This document shows positions 1-11,918 of a stretch of DNA of 64,000 bases, piece after piece (position 1 is the first letter of the stretch; each line of letters starts with the position of its first letter). The notes below the pieces were generated by a model. It did no database searches and was not told the DNA's origin. It worked only from the letters and a program-made list of their open reading frames with translations. The position numbers and the translations under genes are program-made. The DNA comes from Microvelia longipes (Eukaryota > Arthropoda > Insecta > Hemiptera > Veliidae): NCBI GenBank assembly GCA_018340805.1, contig JACMZG010001914.1, positions 31,024,899 through 31,088,898 of the forward strand, written 5' to 3'.

Positions 1-653
1 GGAGGGGGACTCGTTTTGCTTTTTCTATGCTAAGGATTTAGATTCAGAACCCCCTGAAAAGGGGGTTTTTCTTTTACTAAGTGATTACTCCGAACCACAA
101 AACTCCTTTTCAGAATTTTTATTCAACCTTATAGTTACAGAAAAATATTTTTTCCCCTCCACAAAGCAAGATATTCCCGTCGAAAACTATTTTATTTTCA
201 TAAATATTATAGTTTTGCCTCACAAAAATCATACATTTCTACTGAAAATCATGGTGTATCACTAAAATCACATTTTTTGTCCATAAATTCTGGTTTATTC
301 CAAAATAATTACAGATGGCTCTTGAAAAGCAGAAGTATAGTTAAAGGTTTATATTCATGTTTATCCGAGTAAATATTTTGTAACATAAAAAATACGGCTT
401 TATAAAAGAAACTGTAGAAATTTATTTTTAATATGAAAAATTTTCAAAGTTACAGATATTTTTTTTATTTTCATTCAGCTACATAAAAAACTCTAGAATC
501 TAGAAAGATGAGGGTACAATAGGGTAGAACATTTGCAAGTATAAATTGCTCTAATTTTCTATGGTAATAATTAAAAAAATAAATTCCATAAAAAGAATAT
601 ATCTAATCGGTATTAAGTGATAATAAATAGTTAGGCTATATTCGATAGGGACA
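1..653. other. A+T-rich DNA without recognisable gene
   Basis: Non-repetitive A+T-rich sequence. The only structure seen is a small hairpin near 48-69, with arms AACCCCC and GGGGGTT around TGAAAA, followed by a T-rich stretch. That arrangement resembles a bacterial terminator, but the surroundings are eukaryotic and no gene precedes it. No reading frame of useful length is present. Confidence 0.6.
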
Positions 654-809
654 TTAGGCCCGTATTCAAAGACATCTTCCTAACATCTCCTTAGGGAACA
701 AGGAGAATGGTAGGAAAACGTTAGGAGAATGTTAGGAAAATGTATGTTAGGAAAATGTTAGGAGAATGTTAGAAAAATGTTAGGAAGATGTCTTTGAATA
801 CGGGCCTAA
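654..809. mobile_element. Small TIR element (MITE-like) with GTTAGGAAAAT repeats inside
   Basis: The two ends are inverted copies of about 33 bp. The left end reads TTAGGCCCGTATTCAAAGAC and continues to about 686; the right end is its complement, ending CGGGCCTAA. Taking the outermost TA as the target duplication, the element proper starts GGCCCGTATTC and would fit a TA-targeting (Tc1/mariner-type) non-autonomous transposon. The interior is built of tandem GTTAGGAGAAT and GTTAGGAAAAT units, so most of the element can fold into one hairpin. It has no coding capacity. The superfamily is inference; the inverted ends are seen directly. Confidence 0.75.
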
Positions 810-1070
810 AGCATATTAATACTAAATTAATACTCTTACATAGATTAAGTTTACCAATTTAATAACTTAGCCAAGCAAGCATCGCTTATGTCAAAATGTA
901 AGCATTAAAGGGGTAGTCGGTAACATACAAAAGAAATTAGGAAATTAATATACGTACAGTCAGGAGAGATTTATCTATCAATTTTGGTTACCTGAAACAA
1001 AAAATAAAACATAATCAGTTTAAGTAAATATTTCTTTTTGATGTTATTTTGATTTGAAGTAGAGACAGAG

Positions 1071-1200
1071 GATCGGTAGCTCAGTGGTAGAGCGGTAGTC
1101 TTATACGACCTGGAGGTTGAAGTCTCAAATCTAATCGGGAGAAGATCTTACACCCGGGCTTGACCCTTTAGGATCAAGCATAAAACCAAGAATCAAAAGA
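1071..1200 (+). repeat. tRNA-like sequence, probable SINE head
   Basis: A good polymerase III A box (TAGCTCAGTGG, 1077-1087) is followed 38 bases downstream by a B-box-like GGTTGAAGTC (1115-1124). This gives the spacing of a tRNA of about 72 bases with an apparent UAU anticodon region. The acceptor arm does not close (5' GATCGGT against 3' CTAATCGG), and the B box carries G where C is nearly invariant. A working tRNA is therefore unlikely. A small hairpin (CTTGACC/GGATCAAG, about 1160-1180) and an A-rich stretch follow, as in the body of a tRNA-derived SINE. It could also be a tRNA pseudogene. Confidence 0.55.
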
Positions 1201-2366
1201 AAAATTGAAACACGCACATTAAAATTATATATATTTTCTCTTAAAAACCACTAAGGTATTACAAACAAAGAGCACTTTAATTGTGATTGAAAAATGCAAT
1301 AAAAACAACAATAATAAAGATATAGAAGTAATAGCATTATAATGTGAAGTAATAACATAGTGTATAAATGAAATATAAGTTGAGATAAAAATAACTGTTT
1401 TTATAGTCGTTACATAGAAGAATAAAAACTATGACTAAAACTATTACTATAACAGCTATACTTTAAGTACAATCCTAATAAAGAAATATACGGAATAGAA
1501 AGGCAGAGAAGTATTAACGGGAACAAATACAAGACTTAACAGAAAGACCAGGGGTGAAGGACAGATAAACCACTGGCACACTGCAGTATTACGAAACTTG
1601 AAACAATAGTGTGTTCGAAAATACAAACGCTTTAAGTATACGTTTCATTCAAATGTCGTGTCGAGAATAAAGCAAAAGGCGTTCGGCCTGTTTGCTACTT
1701 AGCAACCCCGCGCCTGGTTTGCTGTTTGACAACAACAATCCCTTATTGCTGTTCTGCTCAGAGGTGTATTACAAGAGAGGTCATACCTTACAATAATACA
1801 TTAAGAAGATTGAAACATCTTTTTGATGCTCGTTGAAACCTTATTCAACCCTCTTAAGAGTGAGTTAAGGTTATGACCCAATAAACAGATCAGGTTATAA
1901 ATTAATTGTTTGCTTTTCACACATTGTTTGTGTTTAGTTTTATATTTAAAACCTTCAATTAAAAAAGCTATTGTAATTTTGAACTGTTTATTTGATAATA
2001 TAAATAGCCGATGTTAACTCGTAATAATAAAGGTTGTCTAGATAAAATATAGGTTGTCTATTAATAATATAGGTCTCTAGGTTGTTCTGTATTAGTTAGT
2101 GGTATTACTAACACAACTCGAAATGTTTACGTATAATTACAATATTAGCAAATTTCCAAATGACTCAAATTCCATGATTTTGTTTCTAAGGATGATTGTT
2201 TTATGTCTAAAAATAAAATCGGAACTTACACCGATAATAATATTCGACTATGCCGTTCTGCTTGTCTTATACAGTAGTGTATGTGTACTTAGTTTCAGCT
2301 CGATCCGAGTTTTGAGGTATTTTATATTTATTAAAAATGTATTAATGAGGGTTAAAACGTTTTTTT
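1201..2366. other. No gene seen
   Basis: Ordinary A+T-rich sequence. A 90-codon open frame at 2099-2371 starts on a non-ATG codon, is rich in Leu, Ile, Phe and Val as expected of A+T-rich noise, and runs into the repeat at 2367. It is not supported as a gene. Confidence 0.5.
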
Positions 2367-2403
2367 TATAGGGTTCTGTACTTTTATATAATTGAGTTTT
2401 AAA
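2367..2403 (+). repeat. Direct repeat, copy 1 (37 bp)
   Basis: This 37 bp segment (TATAGGGTTC, then TTTTATATAATTGAGTTTT) recurs at 3533-3569 with about four mismatches. The two copies are in the same orientation, 1,166 bases apart. They may be ends of one decayed element or two members of a dispersed repeat. Nothing between them resembles a coding region. Confidence 0.6.
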
Positions 2404-3420
2404 CTAAGTTTTATTTCGATTCAATAATGCGTTTAAATGTTATCATGAGACACCTCCATGCCCCATCGTTTTTACTACTTTTGGAAATTCAACAAAAACA
2501 TTTTGAAGGGTAACAAAAATGTTTAGTTTTTGAATGTACCCAACTAGAACTGATAGTAAATATCGAAAAGCTGTAAAATATTTCAAAATTGCTTCTTTAA
2601 GAAAACGAAATAGTTTATAATCATGAATGTCCCTATCGCATAATTAAGCTATCTAAAGCATCATAGTGTGCTCAGTGATAACAACCTTTCCTCAGCGAAA
2701 CCGTTTTAAGCCTAACTATATTCTAAAAGATTTCTAAAAAAAAAAACAACTTTTATCTTTAGCCACTACATCATTATGAATTTAGGAAAGTAAAACCCGC
2801 AAAATCAAACCTTAATAAAAGCAAGGATATTGAAATCATACCACAATATTCAGAAGACACAATTGAAAATAGAAACGGTTCATTACTAATCTAATTTAAA
2901 GTTAAATTAACTTCTAAAGTTTATAGAATTGACTTTAAAGTTGTCAAGTCAGATTTGAAATTATAAGTTAAATTGCATTCCAATGAAAATGCATTTTAAA
3001 CTTTGGATTAAAAGTGGTTTTGCTAATTAAGTTAGAAAATGAATTACAGCGCCAAGTTAATTGGTATGATACCATTCGTTAAAAGCATAATTCTAAAAAG
3101 GAATAATGATTAAGTAACGATAAATTCCCACTGAATGAAATAACGATACAAATCAGCATTACCAACATAATCATTTAGTTGTCGAAATAGTGATGTACAC
3201 AACTCAACACTTTTAAACAACAGTATACATTTCGCAGATGAGAAGGCTAATACGTACAAAATATAGAACTTTTAACGAAAACTAAACTAATATCAAGGAG
3301 TACGTATACTAGACATACTATGTACTATTATGTACTCGTAATATGTACTGCTACTATACATATTCCTTGCTTATATCCAAATACTAGGTTTTAATCTACC
3401 AAAATAACCCCTTTCCCCCA

Positions 3421-3472
3421 AATATTAAATGACGCATTTAATATTTGACGCATTTAATAATTTGACGCATGC
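3421..3472 (+). repeat. Short tandem repeat, GACGCATTTAATAT units
   Basis: Three imperfect copies of a 16-18 bp unit, ATTTAATA(A)TTTGACGC, lie just upstream of the second 37 bp direct repeat. Confidence 0.6.
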
Positions 3473-3532
3473 TTGTACTTCTATGTTTAAAAGCCAATAA
3501 AAGTTTTTTTCTGATTCTGATTCTGAATAAAA

Positions 3533-3569
3533 TATAGGGTTCAGAGCTTTTATATAATTGAGTTTTAAA
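3533..3569 (+). repeat. Direct repeat, copy 2 (37 bp)
   Basis: Partner of 2367-2403. It is followed within 16 bases by the palindrome at 3585-3611 and then by the flank of the first satellite array. Confidence 0.6.
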
Positions 3570-3584
3570 GTTAACTTATTTTTA

Positions 3585-3611
3585 GGGTTTCGAAGATAAT
3601 CTTCGAAACCC
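3585..3611. repeat. 27 bp palindrome at the edge of satellite array 1
   Basis: Perfect 13-base arms (GGGTTTCGAAGAT and its complement) surround one central A. The sequence that follows (3612-3767), with CTGTCTGTCTGTCCG-like text and a G+C level above background, reads like the end of a transposable element. The first satellite unit grows out of it, because ATTCGCC at 3770 runs straight into the unit's A-tract. The palindrome may mark the terminus of the element in which the array expanded. Confidence 0.6.
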
Positions 3612-3767
3612 TTATACTTTCTGTCGAGCGTCTGTCTGTCCGATTTCTCATCTCAGCTAGCTAGGAAGTTGAATTTGGTATACATGTGTAACTATTTTAT
3701 CCAACAACAGGAAAAATATAGCCAACTATCTCACATGCGCATCTGTCGATTTATGAAGCGAATGCGC

Positions 3768-6416
3768 ACATTCGCCAAAAAAAAATATTTTTTTGAAAAA
3801 TCATGGGTAAAATTGTAGTATCGATGGTAGTAACAAAAGCATCGCTTTTTCAAAATGGTCGGCTATACACCCGCCAAAAATCTCCAAAAACCAAAAATAG
3901 CTGTCCCCCCCCCTTTAAGGCATACACCTAAAAATATGGACCATAGCGCAATAAAAAGCACATTCCGGCCATAGAAATTCTTCGGAGAAAAAGTTCAAAG
4001 TTAATTTTAGCAATTTCAAAATCGCCCATACGCGCAAAAAAAATATTTTTTGAAAATCATGGGGTATCAAATTGTAGGTATCGAGGGTAGTACAAATATG
4101 CAAGCTTTTTATCAAATGGCCTATTACACCGCCAAAAATCTCAAAAACCACCAAAAAATGCTTGTCCCCCCCCTTTTAAGGCATAAGGAACAGCCCTAAA
4201 AATATGGACAATAGCCAATAAAGCACTTCCGGGCCATAGAAATTCTTCGGAGAAAAAGTTTCAAAAGTTAATTTTAGCAATTCAAAATCGCCCAAAACGC
4301 GCACGGCCAAAAAAAAATATTTTTTGAAAAATCATGGGCGGATCAAATTGTAGGTACGATTGTGCATAGTAACACAATAATCGCTTTTCAAAATGCGCGC
4401 TATTACACCCGCCAAAAATCTCAAAAACCACCAAAAAATGCTTGTCCCCCCCCCTTTTAAGCATAGGAAAGCCCTAAAAATATGACCAATAGCCAATAAA
4501 AGCACTTTCCGGGCCATAGAAATCTTCGGAGAAAAGTTTCAAAAGTTAATTTTAGCAATTTCAAAATCGCCCAAACGCGCACGCGAAAAAAAAATATTTT
4601 TTTGAAAAATCATGTGGGGTATCAAATTGTAGGTATCGATGGGTAGTACACAAATATGCATCGCTTTTTCAAAATGGCGGCTATTACACCCGCCAAAAAT
4701 CTCAAAAAACCACCAAAAAATGCTTGTCCCCCCCCTTTTAAGGCATAAGGAGAAGCCCTAAAAATATGGGACCAATAGCCAATAAAAGCACTTTCCGGGC
4801 CATAGAAATTCTTCGGAGAAAAGTTTCAAAAGTTAATTTTAGCAATTTCAAAATCGCCCATACGCGCACGCGCAAAAAAAATATTTTTTTGAAAATCATG
4901 TGGGGTATCAAATTGTAGGTATCGATGGGTAGTACACAAATATGCATCGCTTTTTCAAAATGGCGGCTATTACACCCGCCAAAAATCTCAAAAACCACCA
5001 AAAAATGCTTGTCCCCCCCCTTTTAAGGCATAAGGAGAAGCCCTAAAAATATGGGACCAATAGCCAATAAAAGCACTTTCCGGGCCATAGAAATTCTTCG
5101 GAGAAAAAGTTTCAAAAGTTAATTTTAGCAATTTCAAAATCGCCCACGCGCACGCGCCAAAAAAAATATTTTTTGAAAAATCATGTGGGTATCAAATTGT
5201 AGGTATCGATGGTAGTACACAAATATGCATCGCTTTTTCAAAATGGCGGCTATTACACCCGCCAAAAATCTCAAAACCACCAAAAAATGCTTGTCCCCCC
5301 CCCTTTTAAGGCATAAGGAGAAGCCCTAAAAATATGGGACCAATAGCCAATAAAAGCACTTTCCGGGCCATAGAAATTCTTCGGAGAAAAAGTTTCAAAA
5401 GTTAATTAGCAATTTCAAAATCGCCCATACGCGCACGCGCAAAAAAAAAATATTTTTTTGAAAAATCATGTGGGTATCAAATTGTAGGTATCGATGGGTA
5501 GTACACAAATATGCATCGCTTTTTCAAAATGGCGGCTATTACACCCGCCAAAAATCTCAAAAACCACCAAAAATGCTTGTCCCCCCCCCTTTTAAGGCAT
5601 AAGGAGAAGCCCTAAAAATATGGGACCAATAGCCAATAAAAGCACTTTCCGGGCCATAGAAATTCTTCGGAGAAAAAGTTTCAAAAGTTAATTTTTAGCA
5701 ATTTCAAAATCGCCCATACGCGCACGCGCAAAAAAAAAATATTTTTTTTGAAAAATCATGTGGGGTATCAAATTGTAGGTATCGATGGTAGTACACAAAT
5801 ATGCATCGCTTTTTCAAAATGGCGGCTATTACACCCGCCAAAAATCTCAAAAACCACCAAAAAATGCTTGTCCCCCCCCTTTTAAGGCATAAGGAGAAGC
5901 CCTAAAAATATGGGACCAATAGCCAATAAAAGCACTTTCCGGGCCATAGAAATTCTTCGGAGAAAAAGTTTCAAAAGTTAATTTTAGCAATTTCAAAATC
6001 GCCCATACGCGCACGCGCCAAAAAAAAATATTTTTTTGAAAAATCATGTGGGTATCAAATTGTAGGTATCGATGGGTAGTACACAAATATGCATCGCTTT
6101 TTCAAAATGGCGGCTATTACACCCGCCAAAAATCTCAAAAACCACCAAAAATGCTTGTCCCCCCCCTTTTAAGGCATAAGGAGAAGCCCAAAAATATGGA
6201 CCAATAGCCAATAAAAGCACTTTCCGGGCCATAGAAATTCTTCGGAGAAAAAGTTTCAAAAGTTAATTTTAGCAATTTCAAAATCGCCCATACGCGCACG
6301 CGCCAAAAAAAATATTTTTTTTGAAAATCATGTGGGGTATCAAATTGTAGGTATCGATGGGTAGTACACAAATATGCATCGCTTTTTCAAAATGGCGGCT
6401 ATTACACCCGCCAAAA
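3768..6416 (+). repeat. Satellite array 1, ~285 bp unit, about 9 copies
   Basis: About nine head-to-tail copies of a 280-290 bp unit, tracked by the landmark GGCGGCTATTACACCCGCC near 3860, 4117, 4396, 4677, 4961, 5244, 5531, 5821, 6108 and 6404. Each unit contains a self-complementary A-tract/T-tract (AAAAATATTTTTT), a run of 7-10 C followed by TTTTAAGGCATAAGG, TTCCGGGCCATAGAAATTC, and a CpG-rich CGCCCATACGCGCACGCGC in an otherwise A+T-rich background. The three left-most copies carry many one-base deletions, while the right six are nearly identical. Minus-strand open frames that start MARKVLLLAIG recur because the unit recurs. They end in variable frames and are not genes. Confidence 0.95.
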
Positions 6417-6424
6417 TCTTGACG

Positions 6425-9400
6425 TAAGCACCAAGCAGTAATATAACCAAGCAAAAAGGTGAGCGAAGCGAGCCCTAGAATATTATGTTATGTTTTTACT
6501 TTATGCTCTAAAATTAGGTTCTATAAACATGTACAAAAAGGCGAGCGAAGCGAGCCGTGTTTTTTATGCCTTCTTAAAATGTTTCTCTTAAAGTAGATAT
6601 GACAAACAAGCACATAAAGGCGAGCGAAGCGAGCCCTAGTATTGTATGGTTTAATTTCATTTTATACTCTTAAAAGGCACTGATAAACATATACAAAAAG
6701 GCGAGCGAAGCGAGCCCATGATTTTTATGCCTTTTTAAAATGTTTCTCTTAAAGTAGATATTTGACTAAACAAGCACATAAAGGCGAGCGAGCGAGCCCT
6801 AGTATTGTATGTTTTTTTTTATTTTACTCTTAAGAAGTACTGATAAACATATACAAAAAGGCGAGCGAAGCGAGCCCATGATTTTTATGCCTTGTTTAAA
6901 TGTTTTTCTTAAAGTAGATATTGACAAACAAGCACATAAAGGCGAGCGTAGCGAGCCCTAGTATTGCATGTTTTTTTTATTATTTTATACTCTTAAGAAG
7001 GTACTGATAAACATATACAAAAAGGCGAGCGAAGCGAGCCCATGATTTTCATGCCTTGCTTAAAATGTTTCTCTTATAATAGATATTACAAACAAGCACA
7101 TAAAGGCGAGCGAAGCGAGCCCTAGTATTGCATAGTTATTTTATTTTATACTCTTAAGAAGGTACTGATAAACATATACAAAAAGGCGAGCGAAGCGAGC
7201 CCATGATTTTCATGCCTTGCTTAAAATGTTTCTCTTATAATAGATATTGACAAACAAGCACATAAAGGCGAGCGAAGCGAGCCCTAGTATTGCATGGTTA
7301 TTTTTATTATTTTATACTCTTAAGAAGGTACTGATAAACATATACAAAAAGGCGAGCGAAGCGAGCCCATGATTTTATGCCTTTTTTAAAATGTTTCTCT
7401 TAAAGTAGATATTGACAACAAGCACATAAAGGCGAGCGAAGCGAGCCCTAGTATTGTATGGTTTTTTTTATTATTTTATACTCTTAAAAAGTACTGATAA
7501 ACATATACAAAAAGGCGAGCGAAGCGAGCCCATGATTTTTATGCCTTGTTTAAATGTTTCTTAAAGTAGATATTGACAAACAAGCACATAAAGGCGAGCG
7601 AAGCGAGCCCTAGTATTGTATGGTTATTTTATTTTTATACTCTTAAAAGGTACTGATAAACATATAAAAAGGCGAGCGAAGCGAGCCATGATTTTATGCC
7701 TTGCTTAAAATTGTTTCTCTTATAATAGATATTGACAAACAAGCACATAAAGGCGAGCGAAGCGAGCCCTAGTATTGCATGGTTATTTTTATTATTTTAT
7801 ACTCTTAAGAAGGTACTGATAAACATATACAAAAAGGCGAGCGAAGCGAGCCCATGATTTTCATGCCTTGCTTAAAATGTTCTCTTATAATAGATATTGA
7901 CAAACAAGCACATAAAGGCGAGCGAAGCGAGCCCTAGTATTGCATGGTTATTTTTATTATTTATACTCTTAAGAAGGTACTGATAAACATATACAAAAAG
8001 GCGAGCGAAGCGAGCCCATGATTTTCATGCCTTCTTAAAAATGTTTCTCTTAATAGATATTGACAAACAAGCACATAAAGGCGAGCGAAGCGAGCCCTAG
8101 TATTGCATGGTTTTTTTTTATTTTATACTCTTAAGAAGGTACTGATAAACATATACAAAAAGGCGAGCGAAGCGAGCCCATGATTTTATGCCTTATTTAA
8201 AATGTTTCTCTTAAAGTAGATATTGACTAACAAGAATATAAAGGCGAGCGTAGCGAGCCCTAGTATTGTAAGGTTTTTTTTAATTTATACTCTTAAAAAG
8301 GTACTGATAAACATATACAAAAAGGCGAGCGAAGCGAGCCCATGATTTTTATGCCTTGCTTAAAATGTTTCTCTTATAATAGATATTGACAAACAAGCAC
8401 ATAAAGGCGAGCGAAGCGAGCCCTAGTATTGCATGGTTATTTTTCTTATTTATACTCTTAAGAAGGTACTAATAAACATATACAAAAAGGCGAGCGAAGC
8501 GAGCCCATGATTTTTATGCCTTGTTTTAAATGTTTTTCTTAAAGTAGATATTGACAAACAAGCACATAAAGGCGAGCGAAGCGAGCCCTAGTATTGAATG
8601 GTTTTTTTTTTTATTTTATACTCTTAAGAAGGTACTGATAAACATATACAAAAAGGCGAGCGAAGCGAGCCCATGATTTTTATGCCTTTTTTAAAATGTT
8701 TCTCTTAAAGTAGATATTGACTAACAAGCACATAAAGGCGAGCGAAGCGAGCCCTAGTATTGTATGGTTATTTTTATTTTATACTCTTAAGAAGGTACTG
8801 ATAAACGTATACAACAAGGCGAGCGAAGCGAGCCCATGATTTTCATGCCTTGTTTTAAATGTTTCTCTTAAAGTAGATATTGACAAACAAGCACATAAAG
8901 GCGAGCGAAGCGAGCCCTTGAATCTTATTTTATGTTTTAATTTTTTTTCTAAATTTAGGTATTGACAAAAAACTTCTATAAGCGAGCGAAGCGAGCCCTA
9001 GATTGTTATGTATAAGTTTGATTCTATAGTTTAAAATTGGCTAGTACCAAACATGCACCTCAAGGCGAGCGATGCGAGCCCTAGAATATTATGTTATGTC
9101 TTTACTGTATGCTATAAAATGAGGTTCTGATAAACCAATACAAAAAGGCGATTGAAGCGAGGCTTTAATTTTATGCCTTGTTTTAAATGTTCCTCTTCAG
9201 GTAGATATTGACAACCAAGCACAAAAAGGCGAGTGAAGCGAGCCCTTAAATTTTGTTCTGTGTTTTAAATTTTCTCAAAAATTAGGTATCGACAAACAAA
9301 TATATAAAGGCGAGGGAAGCGAGCTCTAGATTGTTATGTAAAAATGTAGATTCTAGATTTGAAATGTAGATTGTGTAGATTCTAAATTAGGTACTGATTT

Positions 9401-9535
9401 CTGATACACAGAAACGCATGCGTAGCGAGCTGTGGAATATTTTGTTATAACTTATTTATTTTTTCTAACATTAGGTATCGACAAATACTAACATATAGGC
9501 TATTGAAGCGAGGCGTAGAATATTGAGTATAAGTA
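6425..9535 (+). repeat. Satellite array 2, 38 copies of a 17 bp GC-rich motif every ~82 bp
   Basis: The motif GGCGAGCGAAGCGAGCC occurs 38 times between 6458 and 9514. Intervening sequence alternates between two A+T-rich spacers: type A begins CTAGTATTG and ends with the GTACTGATAAACATATAC block, and type B begins CATGATTTT and ends with CAAGCACATAAA. The true repeat is therefore an A/B dimer of about 165 bp. Inside the motif, CGAGCGAAGCGAGC reads the same forwards and backwards on one strand (mirror symmetry). Variants include GCGTAGCG (6941, 8247) and GCGATGCG (9064). Spacers and motif decay progressively from about 8950 to the right edge, and the left edge abuts array 1 with no unique DNA between. 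Confidence 0.95.
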
Positions 9536-11010
9536 TGATTGTATAGTATTAATACATTATATTTATGCAAATATCTGAGAAACCCTTATAATGCTTGCAA
9601 AGCAAGCACTTTGACGGATTTTTTTATGAAATTTTATCAGCTTTAAAAAATTTTCACTTCATGTTTAGCACACGACCAACAGGGAACCACTTATTGCAAG
9701 AAAACTGGAATAAGTGCGATTTTATAAAATTTTGAGCATGCGCAATCGTAAAGAAGGCTCCACTCTGGATAGGCAGACTATGCTTTTCCTTCATAATAAT
9801 TAAAGGTATATTTTCAGAAAAATTTGGTTTGAAGTAGTACAAAATGAGTCACATTTTTTAGGCCTAGCTCTTAGACTATTAGGTTTATGGTCTAATAGTC
9901 AGGCCTTAATAGTTATGCCTTAAGTCAGGCAATCTTCAGTTTGATAAAAGCTGACTGTTAACCACAGTTAGTCCTAAAATGAATTCAAATTCTGAAATTG
10001 AACCTAGATAAGAAAATACAAGTATTTTTAGTAAATAGAAAGTTAAAGAATGAAAGTTTGCACTTAAGCAATAATATTAAATACTTCCTCATACAAAAAC
10101 GTCTAGTGTTTCCAACAGAACTATGACAATTGATAAAACCATTCCGTAAATCTAATGATTGACAGCAGGAATGTAAGTGCAATAGAACACTTTAACTTGT
10201 AAGATTGTTAGAAAGTTTAAAAAATATGCGATATAAATTTTTCAACCTACCATAAGCCATCATCAGTGCATGTAGTAATAAGCATTAAAACAAAAGTCGC
10301 TAAAGTTAAACAAGTCAACAAAGAAATTAAAGTTTATATTTTTATGGGGATACTTTTTTCTTTGTTTTCCCCAGAGTCAACAAATCCACTGGTGCCCGTT
10401 CCAATTCGTAAATATTTTTTGGTTTATTTTCATATTATTCACATTTATTTTTTATTAGCTTTATTTTTTATTATTTTCATATTATAAGCTGTTGGCAGTT
10501 GTTAATCTTACACCAATTTATAAATAGGAATTCGAATCTATCAATATTTTGTAATAACTATAAATAAAAATGTTGTATGGATTCTAATAATTATTAGTAT
10601 TGACACAATAGAAAGTAAAACCTATGAAGCTTTAATACTCGAATTCGAAATAAATGAAAAGAAAAACGAGATAAAAAACAAATACAGAAAGAAGTTAAAA
10701 ACAATTGACAGTCATTAGGATTCTTAAAGAATGAAACGTTTTTTGAACAAGTGAAAAACCACTGAGAAGACAATTTAAGAAAATGAAACGTCTTTAAAAA
10801 CAACAGAAATGAAAACTGTGAGAAGAATTTCAAATATAACTGAGAAGAGAAAAGATCTTCAGAATCTAGAGTAACAAAAAAACAAATTAAAAAGAATTTC
10901 AGAAGATGAATAAGCGTAACAATATGACACGAATAACGAATCTTTACTTAATGAATTGAAAACTAACTTTCATAATCCATAGATTATAGCATGCAATCAT
11001 ATGATGAGAT
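9536..11010. other. No gene seen; small hairpins
   Basis: A+T-rich single-copy sequence. A short inverted pair TGCTTGC/GCAAGCA occurs near 9591-9608 and GACTATTAG/CTAATAGTC near 9874-9901. Open frames at 9654-9842, 9985-10182, 10266-10487 and 10594-10833 have the Phe/Leu/Ser/Lys bias of A+T-rich noise and no recognisable domain. Confidence 0.5.
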
Positions 11011-11575
11011 TATAAGATCAGATCTTTGAATAATACTTTATAGAGAAGGAGCACTACTGATAACACGAAAGGCGGTTCATGGTGGTCTTAAGTAATGCTG
11101 CCACCCTAACAATATACAATTTTCTTAAAAAAAGTTGGCAATACTTCCAGTTGCAAAATTATTATGATCTATTATTAATTAATGATTTGATAATTCATAA
11201 AATAATAATATAAATATCGGCGCATTACAATATTTTAAGCATTTTAAATTGTAGTTTAACGTTTTTAGTTAAAATTATATTAAAAGTAGTCCTCGTCAAC
11301 TAAATGTAGATTCTTGTATTCCGCTATCCTCTTGCAATATAAGACCGGTTTTATTAAATACTAAGCAGGTGTTTTAAGTTATTATTATATTTGTTCTTTA
11401 CGATTTTTCTTTATTAATGGATATTTATGACACATATTTAAAATAATGTTTTGTTGTTAGGTTGGTACCCCTACTAATGACCACCAGTCAACCGGCTTTC
11501 GTGTTATCAGTAGAATAAACATTGTGTTTACGGTCATATGCTCCTTCTATATTAGTATTATTCTAAGGATCAGAT
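11011..11575. mobile_element. Foldback / TIR element, ~100 bp arms
   Basis: Left arm about 11011-11113 and right arm about 11453-11575 are inverted copies sharing GAATAATACT, AGAAGGAGCA, CTACTGATAACACGAAAG, GGTTGGTGGTC-like and CCTAACAAT blocks. The right arm contains about 25 bases (near 11512-11540) missing from the left arm. The interior is A+T-rich with no coding capacity. The structure fits a non-autonomous DNA transposon; no target duplication was recognised. Confidence 0.75.
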
Positions 11576-11918
11576 AAACGATCAGATTTAGTTTGATTAT
11601 TATTATCTTGATGATGATGAAATAATTAAGTGTATCAGGCTCACAAATATTTCTCTTGATCGTCATGAGTTAATATGTAGCTTATATGTTATTGTCATCA
11701 GTTGATACGTCGGTCTTATAAACTATTTTTTTTCAAGACTGCATTGAACAAAATATATGATTTAATACAAAATAATTGTAAAAAAGAAAGGTAGTAGAAA
11801 ATAGTGGAGGACATTCATTATTCCGATGACGATTTAAGCGAAGTGATGGAAGATCAGCTGTTATGCTCTCTTAGCTACAAGCATAAAACAAAGAAATTTC
11901 AAACAGTAGTGTTATTCG

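Noticed and set aside
1071..1143. Functional tRNA gene
   Set aside because: The acceptor stem does not pair and the B box has a disabling substitution; a SINE head or pseudogene fits better.
3915..6371. Several 60-87 codon minus-strand frames sharing MARKVLLLAIG
   Set aside because: They recur with the satellite unit, switch frame between copies because of indels and are a by-product of the array.
6425..9535. CRISPR-like layout (38 short repeats at regular spacing)
   Set aside because: The segments between repeats are themselves two recurring sequences rather than unique spacers, there are no cas genes, and the setting is eukaryotic. It is a satellite.
10243..10270. CTGATGATGGC...GAAA on the minus strand, as another hammerhead-like site
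   Set aside because: The intervening segment does not form a stem, so it was left out of the motif list.
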